Below are positions 15,389-21,813 of a DNA stretch of 21,813 bases, piece after piece. The notes under the pieces are model-generated. The model was not told the origin of the DNA and did no database searches. It worked only from the letters and a program-made list of their open reading frames with translations. The translations under genes were made by a program, and so were the position numbers. Positions within the stretch are counted from its first letter, which is position 1; every line of letters begins with the position of its first letter. The DNA comes from a virus: the IMG/VR virus record IMGVR_UViG_3300029893_000076, positions 1-21,813 of that record. The stretch is one strand, 5' to 3'.

Positions 15389-16495
15389 ATGGCTGGCGAC
15401 GTAGGAGAAATCGGACGCGGACGGGTTCGGATCGAGGCCGACGTTGGCCCGCTGCGCGCCGGTCTGGAGGGTGCGAAGGCCGACGTAGAGCAGTTTGCAC
15501 GCGAGGCCGAGGCGGGCACGTCCGGCATTTCGGACAGCATGGAGGGGCTTGGCCGGAGGATCAGCGGAACAACTCGCGGCGTGCGGGTACTGGCCGGCGC
15601 GCTGACTTCAACACTCGGCATCGTCACCCGTCTGCTCGGCGTGTTCGGGCTTATCAGTACGGCGATAGGACTCGCGGCGTCCGCAATGCGTTCTGTCAAC
15701 GCGGAGACGGTTCGTGTGTCCGAGGCGTCGCAGAAACACTACAGATCGCTCGAAGATATCGCCGCATTGTCGGAAACACTGTCGGACGAGCAGCGGCGAT
15801 TGAACGCGCTGTATGAGGCGACGAACAAGCACGCCGCCGACCTGATGGAAACGATGCGGGGGAGGCAGCACGAGGGCACACTCGCGAAGGCGCTGGAGGA
15901 ACTGCAACTCGTGGCCGCCGAAACGCGGCAGAAAATCCTGGACCAAGAGGCCGCAAAGAGGCGGGCTGAGCAGGACAGGTACGAGCAGGAACTGAGGCAG
16001 GCCGAGGAGGACCGGCTGGCCAGATTGAAGCAGATCGCCGAACAAACGCTCCGCGCGAACCTTCCCGACCGAGAGCGTGTCATCGCGGAATACACGGAGA
16101 TGTACGCGGAACTCGCGGCCCTTGCCGAACGCATGGGTCCTGGCTTCGCCGGTGCGCTGGAGGACGCCCGGAAGGTGCTGGAAGAAGCGCAGCGCCTTGA
16201 ACTCGAAAACATCGCGGAGCGAGAACGCGCCGAGGCGGAGTTGGAGAGCAAGCGCATCGAGGCGATGCAGGAACGCCAGCGGCGCGAAGAGGAGATGATC
16301 CGCGAGCGCGAACGCCGGGAAACAGAGGCGGAGGAGCGCGCCGCACGCGCACTCGAACGCGCCGTGACCAACGCCCTCGATCGCATCCAGGGCCGCGTCG
16401 AGTCGCTCAATCAGGTGTCCGCCAACTCGCTCGAATCGCTCCGGCGGCAGGTCGAGATTCTCGCCGATAACGTCGGCATCGGAGGGCGGTTCTAG
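15389..16495 (+). CDS. Short tape measure protein
   Basis: The 368-residue product sets tail length and enters the host envelope with the DNA. The N-terminus (VRIEADVGPLRAGLEGAKADVEQFAREAE) is the common opening of tape measure proteins. A hydrophobic segment at residues ~65-100 (LTSTLGIVTRLLGVFGLIST) follows, with an Ala/Glu/Arg-rich coiled coil from ~108 to the end, containing heptads such as AEQDRYEQELRQAEEDRLARL. At roughly 0.15 nm per residue it would fit only a ~55-nm tail, short for a siphovirus. Start: the ATG at 15389 has GAGGTGG five bases before it; GTG 15383 also reads in frame. The stop overlaps the next GTG. Confidence 0.8.
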   Translation: MAGDVGEIGRGRVRIEADVGPLRAGLEGAKADVEQFAREAEAGTSGISDSMEGLGRRISGTTRGVRVLAGALTSTLGIVTRLLGVFGLISTAIGLAASAMRSVNAETVRVSEASQKHYRSLEDIAALSETLSDEQRRLNALYEATNKHAADLMETMRGRQHEGTLAKALEELQLVAAETRQKILDQEAAKRRAEQDRYEQELRQAEEDRLARLKQIAEQTLRANLPDRERVIAEYTEMYAELAALAERMGPGFAGALEDARKVLEEAQRLELENIAERERAEAELESKRIEAMQERQRREEEMIRERERRETEAEERAARALERAVTNALDRIQGRVESLNQVSANSLESLRRQVEILADNVGIGGRF

Positions 16496-17349
16496 TGCCC
16501 ACCGCGTCACGCCAACTCAGGGAGGGCGGGTTCCGGCAGTCGCTGCGCGGCCAGCACACCGACACGTTGCCGTATTACGTGGACGCCTCGCCCGAGGAGT
16601 TGAAGGGCAATCTTGCGTCGGTCGAGGGGCTGCCCGCGCTCGGCACGGCGCACCCCGATTGGCCGATGTCGGGCATGGTGGCGCGCGAGTATTGGGTCGA
16701 GCCGCACGGCGTCGATTCGATGGTGAGCGTCGTCTACTCCACCGCGAACGTTTCGGGCGTGCTGACGGCGGTGCCCGAGGTGAGCGGCGGGCAATGGTTG
16801 TGGGGCACGACGTATGAGTTGGTTGACGTTGCGTTCCCGGTCGTGTACCGGCGCAGGCTCATCATCACGAGCGGCGACACGACGCTGACCAAGGACGTAT
16901 GGGACGTGGACGAGGGGATCAACAAGGAGAAGCGGACGGTGCTGCGCGTCGAGTGGGAAATCTACAACCCCGACCTGAGCGACATCATCGAGTTTGAGAC
17001 GCAGATCAACCACATCCACGAAATCGGCGGGTACAAGTATCTGCTCAGTACGGCGTCGATCCAGCCGAAGGACAACCTGACGTACCGCGTCGTCGTGCAG
17101 TGGACGTACGACGACGGGACGCGCTACCTGCCGAGCCTTGACCCGTCGAAGTATTTGATGCCGGGCGATTCAGGGTTTCCGGTGTCGCCGCCGCCGCCGA
17201 CCGGGTACGTCCGGGATCAGTACCACAAACTCGTCGTGCTGGCGTCCGACGATCCCGAGACGACGCCGCCGACGCTGGTGCAGGTGAAAGACTTTTACGA
17301 CGGCGACCTCGAAGGCTGGAAGCGGTTGCCGGGAGTGCCGAACCTGTGA
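16495..17349 (+). CDS. Putative distal tail / baseplate protein
   Basis: The 284-residue product starts at GTG 16495, whose G is the last base of the tape measure stop. Composition is beta-rich and charged: YWVEPHGVDSMVSVVYSTANVS, YELVDVAFPVVYRRRLIITS, VLRVEWEIYNPDLSDIIEFE, and YRVVVQWTYDDGTRYLP. A Pro-rich linker and DQYHKLVVLASDDPETTPPT follow. No family is recognised. In most siphophages the gene after the tape measure encodes the distal tail protein, so position suggests this role. The absence of other recognised tail-tip genes may mean the tip is highly diverged. Confidence 0.5.
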   Translation: MPTASRQLREGGFRQSLRGQHTDTLPYYVDASPEELKGNLASVEGLPALGTAHPDWPMSGMVAREYWVEPHGVDSMVSVVYSTANVSGVLTAVPEVSGGQWLWGTTYELVDVAFPVVYRRRLIITSGDTTLTKDVWDVDEGINKEKRTVLRVEWEIYNPDLSDIIEFETQINHIHEIGGYKYLLSTASIQPKDNLTYRVVVQWTYDDGTRYLPSLDPSKYLMPGDSGFPVSPPPPTGYVRDQYHKLVVLASDDPETTPPTLVQVKDFYDGDLEGWKRLPGVPNL

Positions 17350-17615
17350 GTGCGCGCGTGGTGAGTGCGGTCATCGAGAGCGTGCATGGCACGAACCCCG
17401 GCCCGGCGTCGGGCATCACCTACACGCTTCGAATCAACACCGAATCCGGCCCGATGCTGCTGGCGGGCGTGCGACCGCACAACGCGAGGCCGGGCGACGG
17501 GGACGCGATCGACATCCGAGCCGCCTCGCCGGGCACCTACGTCATCGGCGTGCAGGAAGGGCAGTATTTCATGTTCACGATCATCGAACACGAGGACTCC
17601 GCGCCATGCCCGTGA
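17346..17615 (+). CDS. Small tail-tip-region protein, OB/SH3-like
   Basis: The 89-residue product has a GTG start overlapping the upstream stop (GTGA) and GGGAG ten bases before it. Short strands alternate: VVSAVIESVHG, GITYTLRINTESGPMLLAGV, GDAIDIRAASPGTYVIGVQEG, QYFMFTIIEH. The size and strand number suggest a five-strand OB- or SH3-like barrel as found in tail-tip and baseplate small proteins. This is inference; no specific family is recognised. It overlaps the next gene by ten bases, so these tail-tip genes are read as one unit. Confidence 0.45.
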   Translation: MSARVVSAVIESVHGTNPGPASGITYTLRINTESGPMLLAGVRPHNARPGDGDAIDIRAASPGTYVIGVQEGQYFMFTIIEHEDSAPCP

Positions 17616-17950
17616 ACTCGTTCGGCATCACGTTCCCTGACCTCGATTTGACCACGGCCGGAACGGTTCTGGCGGTGATTCCGGTCGGCAACATGACGAA
17701 ACTGTCGGTGTCGGCAGAAAAGACCGGCGGCACGAACTGGAACACCGGCGTTGTCGGTGTGCAGTGGCGCAACGGCACGGGCGCGCCGCGAGACTTCGCA
17801 ACGGTTCAAACGCTGCGGTCGAGCGATCCGGCGTTGCTCGACCTCGACGTTTCCAGCGTTCAGGATGTCGTGCTGATCGTCAGCACGGCCGAATCAGCGA
17901 TCAAGATCACGGCGCACGTCTGGGCGACGGACGCGCAGAGCGGAGCATAA
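17606..17950 (+). CDS. Hypothetical small virion protein, beta-sandwich-like
   Basis: The 114-residue product overlaps the previous gene by ten bases and has GAGG ten bases before its ATG. Strands can be seen in TVLAVIPVGNMTKLSVSAEK, VVGVQWRNGTGAPR and VQDVVLIVSTAESAIKITAHVWA, with DLDVSSVQ between. It resembles the beta-sandwich virion protein at 11530-12006 in general style (a variable strand-rich protein that ends in a transverse strand), but no sequence match can be shown by eye. Role unknown; position suggests a tail or fibre accessory. Confidence 0.45.
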   Translation: MPVNSFGITFPDLDLTTAGTVLAVIPVGNMTKLSVSAEKTGGTNWNTGVVGVQWRNGTGAPRDFATVQTLRSSDPALLDLDVSSVQDVVLIVSTAESAIKITAHVWATDAQSGA

Positions 17951-17952
17951 TC

Positions 17953-18777
17953 ATGGCGGTGGCATACCATCTTGGCGGCAACAGCATGGCCGACGCCTAC
18001 TGGTCGGACGGCGCGGGCTTCAACAACAGCGCGGCCGATCCACAGTTGATCGTCGCGGACCACACCGGCTCGATTACCGACGGACTCTCGCAGGGATCGG
18101 CGACGAACCCGACCGATTTCCTGTGGTTCCTGCGCGGCGCGCCGCTCGTGGTCGGCACGGACGGATCGGCTTTGACCTACAAGCCGGACGCGACGTACAC
18201 GACCGACCCCAACTTCATCTGGCAGACGACGGGCGGCACGATTTCGGTCGCGTGGGTGACCAACGCTTGCACGCTCGCGGTCATCGACGGCGGCGGCACG
18301 GTGAACCTGACCAGCGGCACGATTACGACGCTGGTGGTCCACCGTGGCAACGTCGTCATAGGGGCGTCGTGCGTGGTGACGACTCTCATCGTGACCGGCG
18401 GCACGGTGACAATCGCCAGCGGCACGGCCGTGACGACGGGGTACATCTCGGGCGGCCGCGTGGATTCCGATCGTCGCGTGGTGACGGGCAACCTGAGCGG
18501 CACCGGCGTCTACCGCGACAACAACACGAGCGGATCGACTATGACGACGATGAACCACAACGGCGGTTCGTACCTGCCGATCGCTGGCGGCGTGGCGACG
18601 TACAACTGGAATGGCGGTTCGATCGTGCTGACTTCGGCCGAGCGTGAGTTGACGCTTGGCGCGACGGCGTTCGTGAACCGGAGCGGGACGCGCATCCCGA
18701 GCGACACGACGTTGGTGACGTTCTCGAACAAGACCGACTACGCGGTGGTGGTCGGCGGCGGGATCGGCCAGACATGA
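17953..18777 (+). CDS. Beta-helix-like tail fibre or spike protein
   Basis: The 274-residue product has an ATG two bases after the previous stop, with CGGAGC six bases before it. After an N-terminal region with aromatic residues (YWSDGAGFNNSAADPQ) and a WFLRGAPLVVGTDG block, residues ~95-190 are a Gly/Thr/Val-rich series of short strands: GGGTVNLTSGTITTLVV, HRGNVVIGASCVVTTLIV, GGTVTIASGTAV, ISGGRV, then GNLSGTGVYRDNN. Stacked hydrophobic-turn repeats like these are typical of right-handed beta-helices in phage fibres. The C-terminus (RIPSDTTLVTFSNKTDYAVVVGG) may be the trimerising end. Overlaps the next gene by four bases (ATGA). Confidence 0.55.
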   Translation: MAVAYHLGGNSMADAYWSDGAGFNNSAADPQLIVADHTGSITDGLSQGSATNPTDFLWFLRGAPLVVGTDGSALTYKPDATYTTDPNFIWQTTGGTISVAWVTNACTLAVIDGGGTVNLTSGTITTLVVHRGNVVIGASCVVTTLIVTGGTVTIASGTAVTTGYISGGRVDSDRRVVTGNLSGTGVYRDNNTSGSTMTTMNHNGGSYLPIAGGVATYNWNGGSIVLTSAERELTLGATAFVNRSGTRIPSDTTLVTFSNKTDYAVVVGGGIGQT

Positions 18778-19670
18778 CGGTGAAACTGGTCCGGGCGGAC
18801 CGGAAGCGGGTCGTGTTCGGGCGGAAGTTGCTGCGGTTCGACGCGGAGGGCAAGGCCGACTGCTGCTGCGACGGCGGGGGCGGCGGCCCGGGCTGCGAGT
18901 GCTGTGAGTTGCAGGAGCGGTGCGGGTGGTTGTGTGCAGACACACTGCCGGCCGTCAACTTCTCGGCGTCGATCGGCGAGTGCAAGATCGCCATCACGCC
19001 GTTTTGCTCGAACGGCAGCCGGTGCGCGAGCATCAGTCTCGAACGGCTCGCGTGCGACAGGACGGACGCTGTGCCGGATGGGGTGTGCGATTATGCGGTT
19101 GGGTGCAACGCGATCGGCGAGTTGAAGACATACTCTGTCTGTCCCGGAGACGACGACATACTCGCCCGATCCAGCCTTGACGCGAGCGCAAACATCAACT
19201 TTTTCAAGCAGTTCTCCGATCTCCCTTGGGGGCACAATCCTCCCAATCTGGAATACGCCTTTGGCGAGTTGGGTCCGCTCCACGGCCAGATCATGCGGCT
19301 TCGGCTTTACATGGAGGGCGAAACAGACCCGTTTCTGTTCGGACCAGCCTTCAACGCGACTTTCATCATCGACTACGCGATTGACCTGGGGCTGTGGCGA
19401 GGCGGTGTCAAGGTGGGTGGAGGCCCCAGCAACGGCCCCGTCTCTGAATCGTGTACGGTTACTCCGATCGGTCAACTCGGGTTGTGTCTGCGATCATACG
19501 GCGCGAGGTTCAGGGCCGAGGGCACCATTGACTCTGGTTTCGGGTGCCACGTGGATTACGCCTTTGATGGCGGGCTGAGTGTTTCCGTCCCTGTTGGCAC
19601 GTGCCAGAAAGACGGCGACCTCGAACCCCTATTCCCCGGCCAGGCGACGCCGGGACTGCCGGGTGCATGA
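18774..19670 (+). CDS. Cysteine-rich late protein of unknown function
   Basis: The 298-residue product contains 19 cysteines, 15 of them in residues ~30-125. The N-terminus is basic (KLVRADRKRVVFGRKLLRF), followed by a DCCCDGGGGGPGCECC cluster and then paired Cys positions (ERCGWLC, FCSNGSRC, ACDRTDAVPDGVC). The remainder is beta-rich with fewer Cys, ending in a hydrophobic VSVPVGTC strand. No signal peptide is apparent. Cys clusters could bind zinc or iron-sulfur, or form disulfides in a virion or host-envelope protein. It lies after fibre genes and is followed by a second Cys-rich gene. No family is recognised. The start overlaps the upstream stop (ATGA). Confidence 0.6.
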   Translation: MTVKLVRADRKRVVFGRKLLRFDAEGKADCCCDGGGGGPGCECCELQERCGWLCADTLPAVNFSASIGECKIAITPFCSNGSRCASISLERLACDRTDAVPDGVCDYAVGCNAIGELKTYSVCPGDDDILARSSLDASANINFFKQFSDLPWGHNPPNLEYAFGELGPLHGQIMRLRLYMEGETDPFLFGPAFNATFIIDYAIDLGLWRGGVKVGGGPSNGPVSESCTVTPIGQLGLCLRSYGARFRAEGTIDSGFGCHVDYAFDGGLSVSVPVGTCQKDGDLEPLFPGQATPGLPGA

Positions 19671-20053
19671 TGGGATGCTGCGGCAAAGCGGCGCGAACCG
19701 TCGTCAACGCCGCGGTGGGCGCGGCGTACACGGTGGCGTCGCCCGTGCTGGAACACCGGACGGACGAAGAGGCGGCGGCGTGCGCGGCACACTGCCGGGG
19801 GTGCGAACACGCGACCGTGCGGGTCTACGACCGGACGCTGCGCGGCGTGGTATCGTGCGGCGCGCTGGTGGTCGGGGACGACAGCGGCGCGTGCGGGTGC
19901 GTTGTCGGCCGGATCGACCCCGCCGACGTGAAGCGGGTGCGGGCCGAGTACGCGGCTGACACAGAGAAAGGGCGGTTGGAAGCCTTGCGGTCGATGCGGC
20001 CGGCGGGTATGGTGGTGCTGCGGGCGAAGGGCTGCCCGGGCGGGAGGTGGTGA
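19667..20053 (+). CDS. Small Cys-rich zinc-ribbon-like protein
   Basis: The 128-residue product begins ATG-ATG-Gly-Cys-Cys and overlaps the previous stop by four bases (ATGA). It has nine cysteines in an ordered spacing: CC near the N-terminus, CAAHCRGCEH, SCGALVV, ACGC and a terminal KGCPGGRW. The CxxC-H, CGC and final CPxGxW arrangement resembles the small metal-binding phage proteins that end in CPLGKW. A probable zinc-binding or structural metal protein; function unknown. Alpha-helical middle (DPADVKRVRAEYAADTEKGRLEAL) separates the last Cys pair. Not to be confused with a transcription factor; no HTH is visible. Confidence 0.6.
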   Translation: MMGCCGKAARTVVNAAVGAAYTVASPVLEHRTDEEAAACAAHCRGCEHATVRVYDRTLRGVVSCGALVVGDDSGACGCVVGRIDPADVKRVRAEYAADTEKGRLEALRSMRPAGMVVLRAKGCPGGRW

Positions 20054-20322
20054 TGGAGCCGCTTACGGCAGCGATCGCCGGATTTTGCGGCGGCGTCATC
20101 GCCCTCATCGTCTCTGCGCTCTGTCGCGCGGGTCCGCCGCCGATCAGCCAGATGAGGCCGGGCCGGTGTGGCTACCGCGCCGGATCAGGCCCGTCGCCGA
20201 CGCGCAATCCTGCGGCGTACCCGGTCGGGCCGCCGGGTGCGGGCGAGCCACGTTGCCGGTGTGGCGTGGCTAAGCGGTCGCTCGTTGCGCCGATCCTAGA
20301 GGACGGCACGTGGGAGACGTGA
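20053..20322 (+). CDS. Small single-pass membrane protein
   Basis: The 89-residue product has an ATG overlapping the upstream TGA by one base (TGATG), with GGGAGG five bases upstream. Residues ~4-25 (LTAAIAGFCGGVIALIVSAL) form one transmembrane helix close to the N-terminus. The rest is Pro/Gly/Arg-rich and disordered-looking (PPPISQMRPGRCGY) with a CRCG pair. The topology would fit a spanin-, holin- or anchor-type protein, but no lysis enzyme is adjacent, so that is only a guess. Real coding is supported by the clean start/stop chaining. Confidence 0.5.
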   Translation: MEPLTAAIAGFCGGVIALIVSALCRAGPPPISQMRPGRCGYRAGSGPSPTRNPAAYPVGPPGAGEPRCRCGVAKRSLVAPILEDGTWET

Positions 20323-20561
20323 TGGCCGCACCACGCGACCGCTGCCTCTCCGCCGTGCCGACCCGCGTGCTGGACTACGCGCCGCTCTCGGTGGACGAGT
20401 TGCCGGCGTGGTTCGCGGGGCTGAGCGACGATCAACTCCGGCGCGTGTGGGTGTCGGCGATCGTCGAGGCGCACGAGCGTTGCCCGGCTGGTGCGGGCGA
20501 CCTGGCGCGCGCGCTGGTGGCGGTTCGTCGGCGTCTGATTCCTACCGCGCTGGATCGGTGA
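20322..20561 (+). CDS. Small orphan protein at the end of the late operon
   Basis: The 79-residue product starts at an ATG sharing one base with the preceding stop (TGATG), with GGGAG five bases before it. It is helical: YAPLSVDELPAWFAGLSDDQLRRVW, SAIVEAHERC and GDLARALVAVRRRLI. A basic C-terminus and absence of known motifs leave function open. It is the last gene of the packed + strand series that runs from the terminase region; the sequence after it is gene-poor. Confidence 0.5.
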   Translation: MAAPRDRCLSAVPTRVLDYAPLSVDELPAWFAGLSDDQLRRVWVSAIVEAHERCPAGAGDLARALVAVRRRLIPTALDR

Positions 20562-20683
20562 GCGGCGTCGTGTTCATGGTGTCGGGAGCCTCGATTCTGC
20601 GGCCAGGCGCACCCTTGATCCGCTGCCCCGAGCGACGCCGGGAGCGAGGGCGGCCGGTATCGACCACCCCCTCTGTGTCAAGT

Positions 20684-20698
20684 TTGGAATCGTTCCAA
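20684..20698. promoter_or_regulatory. Palindrome TTGGAA-tcg-TTCCAA, operator-like
   Basis: A perfect 6-bp inverted repeat around three bases lies in non-coding sequence. On the - strand a TTGACA hexamer (20681-20676) adjoins it, though no good -10 follows. The symmetry and AT content against the GC-rich surroundings suggest a repressor-binding site. No second copy was found in the rest of the window by eye. Confidence 0.4.
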
Positions 20699-20854
20699 GG
20701 TAGCGACCCGCCACGATCCCGCCTGCCGCGTCCGGTGGGTCCGGGTGGGGTTCCGGCACCCCCGGGCGTCCCGACCCAGCACGGGGCGTCCACGGCCCTC
20801 TGGCGTGACGCTACGGCCCACCGACCCGTAGAGGGGGGCGGCGCGGCGGTCTAC

Positions 20855-20888
20855 CACCCGTGGGGGCGGGTGTGGGGCGACATTTTTT
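20855..20888 (+). terminator. Hairpin with distant T-tract after the late operon
   Basis: CACCCG (20855-20860) pairs perfectly with CGGGTG (20867-20872) around a six-base loop, and a run of six Ts follows at 20883-20888. The ten-base gap makes it a poor intrinsic terminator, but it is placed properly between the late genes and the next promoter. Confidence 0.35.
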
Positions 20889-20920
20889 CGATATTTTTCC
20901 AAAAATCGGCCGAAAGGCTG

Positions 20921-20949
20921 TTGACAACCTGACGGCTGGGCGATAGTCT
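20921..20949 (+). promoter_or_regulatory. Strong sigma70-type promoter with AT-rich upstream element
   Basis: A perfect TTGACA (20921-20926) and TAGTCT (20944-20949) are separated by 17 bases. Upstream lies the most AT-rich block of the window (20881-20907), with an ATTTTT-cc-AAAAAT inverted repeat that could act as an UP element or protein site. The expected start is about 57 bases before the ATG at 21013. Confidence 0.7.
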
Positions 20950-21012
20950 GTGGGTCGATGACCGGGCCGCGTGCGACGGCCCCCAACAGCCCGAGAGGGC
21001 AGGAGTGCGAAG

Positions 21013-21474
21013 ATGGCGAAGTACGCGATTACCGAGGTCGGCCGCACGAAGACCAACGTCTACGGCGTGGGCTTCGTGATCTGCGGAAACGCAGAGGAGT
21101 TGGCCGGAGGAACGGCCGACCCAACCGGCAACGGGTGGTCCGACGAAGCGGCCGAGGCGTTCGGCGAGGCCGCTGGCGTGATCCGGCGTGCGGGCTACGA
21201 CTACGCGGAGGAGAGCGCCTTCCGCGACTGGAACGGCGGACGCTACTACCGCAAGGCTCACGTACACGCAGAATGGTGGCGCGCGCCGGTCGTGGTCGAG
21301 GGCGAGGGCGACGAAGCCGAAGATGTGGTCGGCGACTGGGAGCGGTGCGAGGCGTCGGCCGTTCCGCCCGAGTTCCGCACACACGCGGAGGAGGCCGAGG
21401 GCGCGGCCCTGAACCACCTGGCCGAGGCGATGGAGCGGCTGATCGCCGACACCTACGCGGATTCAGCCGACTGA
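21013..21474 (+). CDS. Acidic orphan protein under its own promoter
   Basis: The 153-residue product starts at an ATG with AGGAG seven bases before it, downstream of the strong promoter at 20921-20949. It begins with a short basic strand (AKYAITEVGRTKTNVYGVGFVI). The rest is heavily acidic, with Glu/Asp/Ala/Tyr/Trp-rich segments such as SDEAAEAFGEAAGV, YRKAHVHAEWWRAP, EGEGDEAEDVVGDWERCE and EEAEGAALNHLAEAMERL. There are about three times as many acidic as basic residues outside the N-terminus. Not recognised. Acidic small phage proteins sometimes mimic DNA to block host restriction or other enzymes, but no specific match can be made, so that is speculation. A hairpin follows the stop. Confidence 0.7.
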   Translation: MAKYAITEVGRTKTNVYGVGFVICGNAEELAGGTADPTGNGWSDEAAEAFGEAAGVIRRAGYDYAEESAFRDWNGGRYYRKAHVHAEWWRAPVVVEGEGDEAEDVVGDWERCEASAVPPEFRTHAEEAEGAALNHLAEAMERLIADTYADSAD

Positions 21475-21486
21475 CCCGAACCCACC

Positions 21487-21516
21487 CCACCCCCCCGCCT
21501 GACCGCGTGGGGGTGG
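21487..21516 (+). terminator. Stable GC hairpin after the acidic orphan gene
   Basis: The arms 21487-21498 and 21505-21516 pair in 11 of 12 positions around a six-base loop (ctgacc), starting 12 bases after the TGA. No T-run follows, so it would act as a weak or factor-assisted terminator, or an mRNA 3' end stabiliser. Confidence 0.45.
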
Positions 21517-21598
21517 ATTCGCGCGGCGGCGGCTGGTACCGCCAACTGGCCCGTCTCTGGCGGGTTACAGGCCCGGTTCGATTCCGGGGCGCGCGATT

Positions 21599-21813
21599 AT
21601 GAGAATGCGGTGCCACAGTTGCGGGCGACGTTTCCCCCGCTCACGGATGGACTGGGGCGTGCACCTCTACCGCGAGGGCGGCGACTGGAAACCACTCTCC
21701 GATCCGGAGCGCCCGCGCCGGTGGTGCGAGCGGTGCCAACGTGATCGGTGCGAGGGCGACCACCACGACGACCGCGACGGCGTTGAGATGATGTTCCGAT
21801 GGGTGCCTGCGCC
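21599..21813 (+). CDS. Zinc-finger-like small protein (3' cut by window end)
   Basis: An ATG opens a frame to the window end, at least 71 residues. It starts MRMRCHSCGRRF, a CxxC pair, and later has RRWCERCQRDRCEG, a second CxxC with an additional Cys and nearby His residues (DHHDD). Together these make a probable treble-clef or zinc-ribbon metal site. Trp/Arg/Asp-rich sequence lies between. No ribosome site is clear; an ATG two codons later is the alternative start. It belongs to the type of small Cys-knuckle proteins common in phages. Function, length and family are unknown because the 3' end is missing. Confidence 0.55.
   Translation, partial: MRMRCHSCGRRFPRSRMDWGVHLYREGGDWKPLSDPERPRRWCERCQRDRCEGDHHDDRDGVEMMFRWVPA

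Larger units (their letters stand above)
20562..20920. other. Gene-poor region between late operon and right-hand promoter
   Basis: This ~360-base stretch, extending to the promoter and leader up to 21012, has no convincing gene. An open frame runs from the GTG at 20558 to 20932 and has the usual GTGA coupling, but its codon use and Pro/Arg/Gly-rich product are unlike the neighbouring genes, and it would run through the strong promoter. The visible contents are the palindrome at 20684-20698, G/C-rich low-complexity sequence, a hairpin at 20855-20872 and AT-rich sequence from 20881 onwards. It looks regulatory. Confidence 0.45.

Noticed and set aside
20676-20681. - strand promoter at TTGACA beside the palindrome
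   Set aside because: The -35 is perfect but the best -10 at correct spacing is TACCGG, and no - strand gene lies downstream.
20558-20932. Open frame of ~124 codons with a GTGA-coupled start after the small orphan gene
   Set aside because: Third-position bias is weak, the product is Pro/Arg/Gly-rich, and it runs through the hairpin, AT block and TTGACA of a strong promoter.
21520-21596. tRNA-like element: a perfect T-arm CCCGG-TTCGATT-CCGGG (21572-21588) with a CGCGCG/CGCGCG outer stem, possible attachment-site remnant
   Set aside because: The D-arm and anticodon arm do not fit: the D loop is too short, six bases separate D and anticodon stems, and no loop has T at position 33. The outer stem is low-complexity CG, so chance is enough. 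It could be a piece of a tRNA 3' end but is not supported as a gene.

Overview
This window is part of the structural and packaging region of a tailed bacteriophage or prophage from a very GC-rich bacterium. The morphogenesis set is recognisable from terminase to tape measure: HK97-type terminase, portal, protease and capsid, then a siphovirus-like neck and tail. Nearly every gene is on the + strand, packed tightly with ATGA, GTGA or TGATG stop/start overlaps and Shine-Dalgarno sites. The host cannot be fixed from the sequence. A Planctomycetota-like or other high-GC host is only a guess. No integrase, replication gene, lysis cassette or host gene is visible.

Layout. Positions 1-2435 hold the 3' part of a large tail-fibre-like protein with an SGNH-hydrolase-like C-terminus, then a Rossmann-like DUF115/MptE-like protein. 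From 2436 to 2785 there is a possibly frameshifted mini-ORF, a hairpin and a candidate promoter. From 2786 to 4747 lies an accessory island: a ParB-like protein, an ABC-ATPase fused to a GNAT acetyltransferase, and, on the - strand with its own near-consensus promoter, an ASCH-domain protein. From 4895 to 11498 is the packaging and head module: putative small terminase, large terminase, portal-MuF fusion, prohead protease, a second small ParB-like protein, and a major capsid protein with an N-terminal scaffold-like acidic region. From 11530 to 16495 come decoration-like and connector genes, head closure, HK97 gp10-like protein, tail terminator, major tail protein and a very short tape measure protein. 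From 16495 to 20561 are distal-tail or fibre candidates, two consecutive cysteine-rich proteins, a small membrane protein and a small orphan. From 20562 to 21012 is the largest gene-poor gap, with a palindrome, a hairpin and a strong sigma70-type promoter driving an acidic orphan protein. A zinc-finger-like gene runs off the window end.

How it works together. Terminase, portal, protease and capsid build and fill the head, the connector genes close it, and the tail genes build a short tail. The ParB / ABC-GNAT / ASCH island is the best candidate for something beyond morphogenesis. Its GNAT, ParB/sulfiredoxin-fold and ASCH parts suggest a nucleotide- or DNA-modification system, or a device acting on DNA before packaging, but that is inference from domain content and location. 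The other less explained parts are the capsid-operon ParB-like protein, the paired cysteine-rich late proteins, and the promoter/operator region near the right end.
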